From: Mimachlamys varia
Taxonomy: Eukaryota; Mollusca; Bivalvia; Pectinida; Pectinidae
Direction of reading: 5' to 3'
Assembly (NCBI GenBank): GCA_947623455.1
Contig: OX392534.1
Span: 41,917,426-41,981,425, forward strand
Length of the DNA stretch: 64,000 nt
Shown: positions 38,501 to 50,500 of the stretch, piece by piece
How the letters are laid out: the number at the start of each line of letters is the position of its first letter
How positions within the stretch are numbered: the stretch's first letter is position 1
Program-made: the position numbers and the translations under genes
Notes under the pieces: model-generated
What the model was told of the DNA's origin: nothing
Databases searched by the model: none
What the model saw: only the letters and a program-made list of their open reading frames with translations

Positions 38501-41500
38501 CTGTTCACTTCAGCCTGGAATGCATGTTTCTCCGCCTTATCGCGCAGCTCTTTCATCTGCGCTACGTTCAAACCGTCCAATTGAATGGCCTCTTCTTCCC
38601 TGAAATATACAATAATGATAATTATTAATTTGTGTACCACACAGGTTGAATGATAAGTTACACATGGAACAACATTTATACATAGATATGTTAGTGGGTT
38701 AATGGTATCTTTATGAACTTTGAAGCCACACCAGATAATTTCTGAATTACAAGATTTTCTCAAAACCTAAGCAAAAACTTTAGGATTTTAATGCCCATTA
38801 ACCGGGACAAAATTTTCCTTTCATATGGTATTAATATTATGCTATTTAAACTGCTTCAGATATATATGATTTTTTCTATCAAGTTTAATTATGAACACTT
38901 AATCTCAATATTTTAATTACTCAATTCAATTTGAGATAAACTTGCCCCTCCCCCCTTCAACATCTGTGGAAACATGATATTCTAGCTCAGCCTCGAGTAT
39001 TTTGCTGCTAGAACTCTCCAACTGTAATACTACGCCCACATGTACAGGCCCATGTTACTTCCCGATGTTTATCAATTTTCCCCTTGATTTTTAGCAAAAA
39101 TAAAGATGCACAAATTATCACCAAAAATAGGAGTCTAAAATGACAACAAGTAACAAAATATCTTGTTTTAGATTTAATTCAAAGACAATTCGACTGAACA
39201 TATTTTCAAAGAATTAGCTGACTTACAGTGCAAACTGTAAGATGTAATCTGAACAAACTTGTATTTTTTCCAAGTGCATGAAGGTATTTGTTTTATATAA
39301 CATTAAAGATAAGCAACAAGTCTACGGCTCAAGTCGTTCTTAACAAGTCATCTGAAGATTTTCACATTTTAACCACAGACCACAAAAGTGGGTCAAGGTC
39401 ATTCATTTTTAGCATACTGATAGCAATTTACCCAAGAAATCAAGAGGCAGACAGCTCTTGTTTATACAGTATATTGGTAGGCTTCTGAAGCAAGAGGCAC
39501 AGCTCTTGTTTATAGACTGGTATGCTTCTGAAGCAAGAGGGCCTTTTTCATGAAATATTTGATGACTGACCTTGATAGTAGGTCAAGGTCAGTGTTTTAA
39601 ACAATTTCATAGGCCCCTATCCTAGTAAGCTTCAGGCCAAATATTACGACTCTTTAACAAAATAATTCTGCTCATGGACAAAATATTATCAACAAGCTTC
39701 AGGGATTAAGGTGTACTACCGATATATCAGATATATCATTCCACCTCAATGTTAGACAAGGCTCTACAACAGTGTATCCCCTTTACATCTTCACCACACA
39801 TGTTGATGGGGCTCCACAACAGATTGCTGTGTACACACTGCAGTGGTGCGAGTACACACACAAACTGTGCAGCACCTGTGGCCATACATGGCCAGGCATC
39901 AGGTTACACCAACAGACACCCTCAGTCTGGTGTAGGGCTAACACTAAATGGTGTGTGGTTCTTAGGTGGGTATCTGAGGGGCAGGGGGTGAGGGTAGGGG
40001 GGACCAACAGACACCCTCAGTCTGGTGTAGGGGTAACACTAAATGGTGAGTGGATATAAGGTGGGTATCTGAGGGGCAGGGCGATGGTGGGGGTAGGGGG
40101 ACGGGGGCAGTGGTGGAGACCAACATACACCCTCAGTCTGGTGTAGGGCTAACACTTAATGGTGTGTGGATATAAGGTGTGTATCTGAGGGGCAGGGGGT
40201 GAGGGTGGTGGGGGTAGGGGGACGGGGGCAGTGGTGGGGACCAAAATAACCCTCAGTCTGGTGTAGAGGTAACACTACATGGTGTGTAGATGTAAGGTGG
40301 GTATCTAAGGGGCAGGGGGTGAGGGTAGGGGGATGGGAGACCAACAAACACCTTCAGTGTGGTGTAGGGCTAACACTTAATGGTGTACTGATGATGGTGG
40401 TTGAAAGGGGATGGCTAAGTATAGTCAATTATACCATTTTATTTTAAAGTGTACTTGTGTATGTTTTATATATATACTGTACTAGGGTTACTTTTTTTGA
40501 AAAAGTAGAAATAGGTGAGAAGGGGGTGGAATGAATTGAAATGTTTATTAGGTACAGTTGTACAAGCTAAGAGATTGACATACAGGTCAGTCTACCCCAA
40601 TAACTATCAATATTAATTTAGGGTGAAGCTCTGGATAGCCATATTATATATATGTCATCTATTATATAGTGTTTGGAGGTCATTTAATTTGTAGGTCGGG
40701 TTATATTTATCATACAATATAAACAAAATGAATGAAGGTCAGTTATAAGGTTTAAAATGTTATATCAGACTTGGAACCAAAATTTTTAAGGTCACTGTTT
40801 GCATTTGACTAGAAACTGTAGCTATAGTCTATCAAGGTCATTGTATCTGAAGGTCACTGTTTCAGACCACAAACCAAGTTTGTGAAGGTCACTCTTTGCA
40901 CTAGGTTAGAAACTGTAGTCTCTAGAGGTCATTATGCCTGAAGGTCGGTTATTTATATCAAAGTAGGAACCAAATGTCTGGATGGTGTATGAAGGCCTGT
41001 TGTTTGTATTATCAATTCAGCAAAATGTAGAACATCTTATTACTAATCAGTAAGAATTTGTACTAAGAGGATAACCTATTGTTGTGTCTGATGTTACACA
41101 TGTACGCCAATGTTGTTCTGGCCAGTAATCGTAATAGTTGGTCGCTGTGGCTGATGCATCTTCCATCATGTGCATGTGAACCGATTCTATAAATAATCCA
41201 GGTAAACATTCCCCATCTTTCATCGGAACGAGCTCAGCATCAGCTTCATACAGATGCTTGCATGTTTGCTAGCCATACAAACATATGTGTGACCTATGCC
41301 ACAAAGCAATCACTAAGGTTGTAGCAGACTACTGCACCAAAATCACAATAATAGTCATGTGTCAAGAAATAAATGTACTGTTAAAAATACACTCAGCTGA
41401 TGATAGACGAGGAAGAAATATAGATTTCTGTACGGCGCTAATGGCTGCCACATGTGTTATTCCAGGGGTAATTACTGACTTGTCAATCTACTGTTTTGGG

Positions 41501-44500
41501 TTGGAGTGTGTGGGTTTTATGTGTTTTCCTTCTGTCTATAAGTGCGTAACCATTCTCTTCATTAAGTTCAAATCCTCAACATCAATAAACACCCTCTCTA
41601 TTTGTCAAGTCAATATCCTGAAACAGTTGTGTAGTTAATACTGCTGTGCATTATATATGTTCCTTAATTATATCACATTCCTACAAAGCAACAAGTCAGA
41701 CTGAAAAACATATATTACAATAACAAAAAGACTCATACACACTGTATAGTATACATTATGTATTTGTCTATTTTGCTACTGCATCTTTCTATTAGATTTC
41801 TTGCATCATATTGATTAAATTTTCATAAATATGATATGTTGATATTCTTGTTAAAGTTTGTTATTTGATTCACAGCCAACTCCCTGGAGCTTTGCATCAG
41901 AAAATGATTAATCGTTATAGAAATAAATATTCTTGTTTTTCCGGAATTTCATGCCTACAGAATAAAGACATTATCAAATTGTGTTATATTTGCAAATTAA
42001 ACTTGCATCAAAATTCTTTTTAAAGTATTGATGTCTATACAGTGATTTTATTAAAAGAAATTGATCATGTATGCGTTTTAAGGATCCATGTCGCACTGCA
42101 TTATGTTTTTTCTACATATGATAAAAGTTGTCTCTCCTTAAATTTGCTTGTACGCTAGTGAAGCATAGTTCTGGTTGACCATGGCCAGGTACCGATAATT
42201 GTTTGATACCATATTATATATAAATTTGAAACTCAAGGTTCTCCCAGTCTGTATAAAGATATTTTTAATGACATAATTCTAACCAAATATTGCCTCGACA
42301 AGTAAATAATAGATCATTTCCTATCACAGGTGCTGGACATACTAGTATTATTATGTTTATGAATACTGTATAATACTAAACATCATATTAGTGTCGAAAA
42401 TATGTGATTTCTGTGAAATGTCACTAATAATCTCCAACAAATGCCAAGCATATATATAACATCAGATTACCCAGGCCCAGCTATAGCTAGTGTACATGTA
42501 TTTCAACTGTCGGCCAGCACTTGTTCATAAGCAACTGGCTTAGCTGTAACATTACGAGCTAGGGTCTGTAAAGATTGTTTAAAAAATGGGGCGTGGTATA
42601 GGTGTAAAGTGATTTACCACAGGGACAGGTGGCAGACTGACTACCATGGAATCAATCTCCCAGACCGTTACTCTTCATTTTCTAATAGGTGTGTTCTACA
42701 ACCTAGCCATATCATATTGGCTAGGTACTGCAACTCATACCCAGAAAACATCGACTGACAGACATCTAATTATAATGCTTATGGTAACATGAAACATAAG
42801 TTTTCTTTCGCACAAAATAAATTTTCTAGTCCGTTTGGGTAAGTATATACCAGATAAGAAAATATATGATTCAAAATGACCACAAACATTGGTTTTTTTT
42901 ATGTCCTTTTAGATGTACAAGTGTATGTCTGTCAAAGTAGAGTACTTATGTGATTTTAAATAAATATAAGGCATTTTTCTTTTCAATGGCAAATTGTTTT
43001 GGTAGAAGATTTCACTTGCAGACATATTCATATTATACTGACCAGCTGAGCTGGCCACCCATTGGGCTGGACTGGGGGGAGGAGATGAATCCTGTCCTTG
43101 TTTTTTTTCAGTACAGCTATATCTCACACTGACCAGCTGGCTACCCACCCTCAGTGCTAGCCTCTCCACCTGTTGTGTCATGAGTACATAAAATAGCTGT
43201 ACCAGACCTCTGTGTATCACCCCCATTGGAGCCAAGCCTGGCAGATCCCATTCTTTCCTACTTATAAAACCCCTGTGTATACCTTACATTACAGCTCTGT
43301 TCAATAAATAAAACAGAAGGTGATGATGCTATGGAGATAATCATCCTTCTCAACTATCAATAAAGTGTCTTCTATAAATACATATATACATTCTAGATCT
43401 ACTGTATATTACCGACGAGAAGCCCATGCAGCCAGGTCCTAAGAAAGGGAAGACCCAGTTTGATAAAACAGCGAACAACTGAATATAACAAAGCTTTAAC
43501 ATATATATTCATCTGTTGGTATGTGCATTTCTTTCTTTTATAACTGGACACTCTACGATCTTTTCCCCAATTACTACATTATTTTTGGCACTCTCCTAGC
43601 TTGGGTGGAATTGCTCCGAAGAGGTGTAAATAGTTGAGTGAAACTGACAAGCAGAGAACAGATTGCTGTCATGACGTCCTGATAGCTTGGAAACATTTAT
43701 ATTCTAAATCTTACTTAGGGTAAAGGGTAAAGGGTAAAGGGCGAGGGGCAGGGGAGCTCTTCTGCTTTATAATTCACAGTCGAGCGTAAGGTCATAAGGC
43801 TAAACGATTCCGAGCCTTTCATAGTTCTTAATGTTCATTCACATTGTGATCATCTTCTACCACAACAAACATCTGTGATTAATCTATTCCTATGATCGTC
43901 TGCTTGCTTATTTTTTGTACCATACCTTTGATCAAAATTGTACAAATATCTTTTCTGCCCCCCCCCCCCCCCCCCCAAAATAAACATATGGCCAAACTAC
44001 GTAAGATATCTGTTTATCTTTTCAAATGGAAATTTATCCACCAGTTAAAAAGTTTTCAGTAACATGCATCCAAAGTTTAGTAGCATTGCAAATATCTATA
44101 ACATGTTATTCCCAAAATTCAATATGTACTGCTTTCTTACATTCTAGGATCTAAGACTTTGGTTTGATCCTCTGATGTAAATCAATGTATGCCATAGTAC
44201 ACAAGGGGCAAATATTTAGATCTTGAGAATGGGACTAGAGTATTAGTGTAACCTTTGGAAATTCTAGAACCATAACTTGTAGGTTAAGGTTTACACCTAC
44301 AGTATATGTATAGATTTATCTGCAGGGCTTTATTTCAAGTTGCATGCATCCCAGGGTATAGGGTAAATTTTAGTACTTGTATCTCCTCAAATTCAGGTAA
44401 AGTAGGTGATGATTTACAGTTAGATATCGGTAGTAGATGGGGGTTATACTGTACATGCTTGCTGGCTGAGAGATGATGTAACACACACATATGCTGCAAC

Positions 44501-47500
44501 TTTTAACTTAAGTCATAGACACAGTTTGCCGAAAAAATGAATTAAACTGCACCATACAGCTGTTTCGTCCTCCTAGGACTGTTCAGTGATGCTAGAGGCC
44601 AAAAGGTGGGAAACCAAAATTTTTTAACATTGATTGTCTAAACATTGATTTAAAAAAAAAGCTGTTTTTTGTGTCGTTATATTTCTTAATTGGCATTTAC
44701 CTTTGGACGACTTCATCGTCGGTTCTGGAGCCGTCGCGACTTTTACCCACGCTTTCTTCTACAGTTACATCATCATCGCCATCTTCTTGGGCCGCACATA
44801 GCCCTGCTAGAAAACGAGAGAAAATGAACATTATACATTTGAAATATTATATATATATGCAATAGCATGTCAAGGTTTTTATGCAAATAAACGAGACTCC
44901 TCACATTTGTTACAGATGGTATTGATGAGACCTATACAATTTTCTATTTGTAAGATAGGTATTATGGGAAGGGAGAGATTCAGCACCTATTTTGCATAAA
45001 GTGCCTCCGAAAAATCTGCTGCACGATTGAGAATATAAACATGATATATAATATAAAGATAATATAAACATGATATAAATATAAAAAAGCTATGCATATG
45101 TTTGTATATGTTCCCTATCAACACAATCTATTGAAATGCCTCAAAATACATTGTAATTTCAACCCCAGCATGAGGAATCTCTCAGTGGGATGAACTTTTT
45201 GATACCTTGGTGTGAGGTGCTTATGGAAAGTCCTACAGCTAGGGTGGAATTATTTATCATGGAGTCACCCAGAATTAATAATCTACATCACAACTTTTAT
45301 AACATGCAAGAAACTTTACAGGTGTCAATAGGTTCGGGTATTTTCAGCCTGTTAGGGTCGACCTTTGATTAGCAACTTTTCTGGCACTCGCTTTTCAAAA
45401 AATCAGAATTAAAATTCAGTTCAGAGCTTAAATTTTCCTACACGGAAAACTTTGCATAACTATGGAAAAGTGTTAAGATGTACATCAACCGGCTAAATAC
45501 ATCAGTGAATAGTAATTGGGCATGATTACCGCTTAATTACTATTAATACAGTACAGCTTGATTATGAATCTATGAACTTGAAGTATGGCAGAATGAGAAA
45601 GATTTCTACAAAGTGTAACTAAAGGGGTCTCCGAGGAATCTTCAGGTGTGAATACATCTCAGAAACTTCTCAGATGTGAAGAGCTCAAGGATTTTGCGGG
45701 ATATAAGGAGCGGACATGTACTTTGTACATCTGTAGATGTTTATCCTTCACATACCCTCCGAGATTCTATACAATGTACGAGACACTTACATATAACTCG
45801 GCATAACCAACATCTCGTATATTGTATATAACTCGGCATAACCAACATCTCGTATATTGTATATAACTCCGCATAACCAACATCTCGTATATTGTATAGT
45901 ACCATCCTTGAAAATCTTGGCAAGGATCTGCAATATGGCTCTTGATAATCTGTAATTTCTTACAAACAGTGCAAAACCCTGCAGGATAACACACGGCTAT
46001 ATGTCACACTGCTCCGGGGTTTTACTATGGGGAAGATAATAATTTAATAAATAAAAAGGAAATGCATCAAATAATACACCCCAAGTCGAACAAGGTTTCA
46101 ATTAAGATCACAGGATATGTATCAAACACCTTAACATCCATTGACTTAGGGAGAATTCCACTCGTTATCTCTTTGTACCCCTAATTGCTGTATGTATTAC
46201 CTTGACTCAAACAATACATGTTAAACCTGACAAGTGCCATACAATTAGGTTGGGAATCTTATATTACTGACCTGGATCAGCCAGAATGAGCTTAGAGATG
46301 TTTCAGACTAATTAAGGCAAAATATTTGTTCATTTTTGAAAACAATCAAAGCAATTGTCTGCAAACAGAAGATTCATTCTCACAGTTTGGTCATTTATCT
46401 TCACATATTTGAATATTCTTTCATTTTTAATTGGTCCAATATCACAAATGACCTCATTATCTCGGAAGTTCTTTTATCTCAGAGGAGGGACTAAAATCAG
46501 ACCGCCATCAATTAACCCTCATTGGTAGCTCTGATCTTTAGATGATCTTCTCCAAAGAGAACATTTATGTACATTAGTGTGATTGCCAAACTAAAGTGGT
46601 TATAAATATGTTACATTTGTTGGTACTGCCAAAAGGAGGTACACCATGTAACAATGTACCAGATATACCGCCTCTCACCAGGGACCACCACCAAATACTT
46701 AGCTAAACCCCAGTTTTCAAGGAGTTCCTGGACTGCCCTAAAGCCCTTGTATAACTGCATGTGCGAAGGGATACAAAAATTTGAAAATGCATCAAATATA
46801 CCCCAAAATCTAATGTTCACTTGGAACACAGATCAGGGAGCCTGAGAACAGATCTAGATGGACTGGCACTACTATGGAGTCGGGACATTCACTGCCTGAC
46901 CATCGTCCTTGTCACTGACATGTCCAGCTGATCTGGCATGGCGGTGGAGATTGACAATGATGTACCAAGATGCTAGTGTAAACATCCAACTCTACCTGGC
47001 ATACACTAGGGTCTGGGGGTAGACCTCTCAAATCCCAGTCTAGATCAATTGGACCTGATAATATCAGTACATCTGATAACTAATACTGACTTCATCCTAC
47101 TGTTTACAATTAGTACCAGCTTAGTGGGAGGGGGGGGGGGGGGGACATCATCAGCCAGTGTGGTAGTTTACTGACCCAGTCACTAGTCCGTGGTTGAACC
47201 CCAGGGTACTGCAATAGTGCAAATAGACTGACCACTTCACTGACAGTACATAGTGCCTGGGTGATTGACATTTTCAGTACTGTGTTCAAATGTGTATTTA
47301 AGTGAAGTGTGCTAATTATAACAAGGGACTTTAACTCATTCACCTTGTGTACAAGTTAAAGAAACTCGCACATGGATGCATAATTATTTAATATAAATCT
47401 TGGCCATTGAAAGACTAAAAATTAATGTTTATTTTATCCACAAACTAGCCAAGTCCTGGTAATAAGCTCGTCTATGTATTTTGAAAAGAGTCAGTATACA

Positions 47501-50500
47501 GATAAAATGGTGGGACTAAACTGAAACTTTTTGAGGATCTGTCATATTAAATTATTAATGTGTAAATTTGGAATATTTGAAAAAAGATATTCAAAATTCG
47601 CTTAAAAATATTCTGCAAAAGTCACCAACATGTACTAGCTCTATCATTTTTGGGCCAACTGTTCTAATGACATCCTCTGGATTATCAGAATGACCAAAGT
47701 AATTACCCCTAAAACATGTCAATGCGAATATTGTATGTTCCATCTTGTGCGACTTGACGATGATGAAGATCAGATGTGTTTTAGGCTGTAAATAGCCAGG
47801 CAATAAGTACTGGTATATATATACTCCCAACACAATACCAGCCCTGCAGTGTAAATCTATCCAGATCTTATATACATACACAACACTGCATTAGAGGAAC
47901 TGAAAAGACAGTCCAGAAGCTAAAAGCATCCTTTCCCCTAGATCCAGATTCTCTATTCTAAATATATCTTGATTTCGTTTATTGTACGTTAATTTGAGGA
48001 GACTTTGTAACTACCCAAACATAATATTCATTGTACTTCAACTCATTACATGTAGCCGAATGTGTTTCTACTCCGTAGAAGCCTCAATCAGCTTCAATGA
48101 AGATATATTTGTAAAACAAAGATGTTTCGGAAATGGTGTCAAGTCTTGGAAACAGGCCGCCAAACTAAAAATTTGTATTCAAGTTATGTTTTTTTTGTTT
48201 TAAACATGCATATCACTGATACAGTAATTATGAGAATGCAAAATGGTCATGTCTGACTGATTTTTTTATTACTAGATTCCCGCTCGACCTCTGTTCCAAT
48301 TCAGATACATGTTATATACATTCACAAGTAGAAATGCATTTTATCAGATAATTGCAGTGTACAAGTTTTGCGAATTTAAGTTTTGACTGGCAGAAAACCC
48401 ATTTTGTGTTTATAGTTTTTGGGGAAATCTATTTAAAGAGCTATCACATTAGTAGACATTAGGTTCATTGAGAGATTTTATCAGATCTGTTTACATGAAT
48501 ATGATCTATTGTAAAAATTGAAAAAAATGTATGTGCTGTTTTTGAATACGTCTTTCATCTTTTTGTCAATTTATCATTAGAAGATCAAACACTGGGACCC
48601 AACGTGTAATTAGTAACCAAGGAACCTAAATATTTCTGAAGAGTACAAAAATGTCTACGAGATGTGTACATGTACATCTCACTATAAAGAGTCTCATCAG
48701 CACTGTTGACAAGCTGGAAACATTTACACTGAGTAGTGGCCTTGTCAGTAACAACACTTGATGCGATATAGAGCACCAAGGGTATTTATTGTGTATTATT
48801 TACATAAACACCTTCGTTAATCGTCTCTTTGACAACACTGATGTCAGGAGTGAGCACGTGCATGAAAGAGAGACTTGCCATACCAAAATCTTTAGCAGAT
48901 TATATAATGTTTGCACTGCACCTCAGAGTACGTAAATCTTTGGTCTAAATGACTGATTAGGGAAGAAAGTATAATATCACGCAAAAAGACAATGCACCTG
49001 TTAATTACAATCCGTCATATATCAAAAACAAAGATACGAGGCCGAGGATGGATGTGCCAAGTCTTTGATTAAATATATGACCTTCCTCGTGGCCTTGTCC
49101 TACAATACACTATCGAGGATGTGTTTGCTTAATCGGCATATTTATCATATTGTTTGATACTTAAAAAAAAGCCATATAATGCATGCGATATCAATAAAAT
49201 TGAGACAAAAGATAAACTGTAAGAAAATCAACATGATCAGGCAGTTGATCCAATGCATTCATAACACTTTGATAAAAAGAAATGATACACAGCCATAATT
49301 GGAATCGCTCTCATGATGGCTGTGTATCATCTTTTTATCAAAGTGTTATGTGACCACTTCCCCAACCAAGTAGGTTTCTAGTGAGTACTTCTAGGTTTTC
49401 TCCCTATACTGACCTATAAATTACAGAAGTCTGCATCAACAAGGTACATTTTGAGTTTTTTATCTTCCATAAAATTATTTTTTGAAATACAGGTACTTGT
49501 TGATCCATCATCAATTTACAGTACCTAAAGCTTCCTCTTATTTAAGGGTATATGCTACCTCCAATGGCTCCATTCAAAAATAGTTACACACCAAGAAATC
49601 TGTAAAAATATCTTCTATGAATGTTTCTGAACTTTGATAATCAATTGAAAATTGCACAAGACACATGTTATTATCATCACCAATAAAATCAATCAGAAAA
49701 TATGAAAGATACATACATTCAAATCTTAACCTTATTTAAGTTTAACCATTAACAAAAACGTTTACATTCATGACTGTTGAATATCATTGAGAAGTTCATT
49801 ATCCCTCTCTGGTGATGGGAATTAAATATGTGGCAATCTCAACTGGCCTGTCATCTGAGTACCACCCACCCTGTAATGACAAGCTCAGCCAATATACAAA
49901 ATGCCAGAGAAAATTGTCCATTCTATGTATATTATACAAATAAAATTATTTTACAACAATTGACCACCTCCCAATTGTAAGTAATGCTAAACATGATTAC
50001 ATGCTGTAAGCATGGGCCGGTTGGTCAGTGTCACAAGGGGGCGTGGCAATATACACATGTACATTAATGTAAACCACTATAAAGACTAAAGAGCCACTTT
50101 ACGTACTCCAGCTTTAAACAATCAGTTTGGTAACTATTGGGTATTCTAATGACATTTCCTTCACACAATTTCATAGGCTGTAGATGAAGGAAAGGGGGGG
50201 GGGGTCATCTCGGTAATGGACCCAGAGTCCAACAAGAGCCAATACTCTGACAAACCGTAGTCCCTTGAAAGAAGCCCTGAAACGCCCCAATAGGACCGTG
50301 GGGGTTCCAGGTTCCCTTGGATCTACAAGTCCTTAGGAAGGAGCATACATACAAAAATGTGGATGGCAACAAATCGTGGACCAGCATACTAACTATGTAG
50401 GCCTATAATATACTATTGATAATACTATAATGTGCTGGTATAAATGGTTAGTGTTCTCAAATGGTTGCCATTTAGCTGAAACAAAACATTTGCCAAAATA

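Noticed and set aside
39749..40347. Small open frames on both strands near 40 kb
   Set aside because: They lie in the G-rich tandem repeat of intron 2 and show no conservation between units at the protein level.
41285..41638. 117-codon plus-strand frame
   Set aside because: Antisense inside Hsp90b1 intron 2, no known domain, no splice or promoter support.
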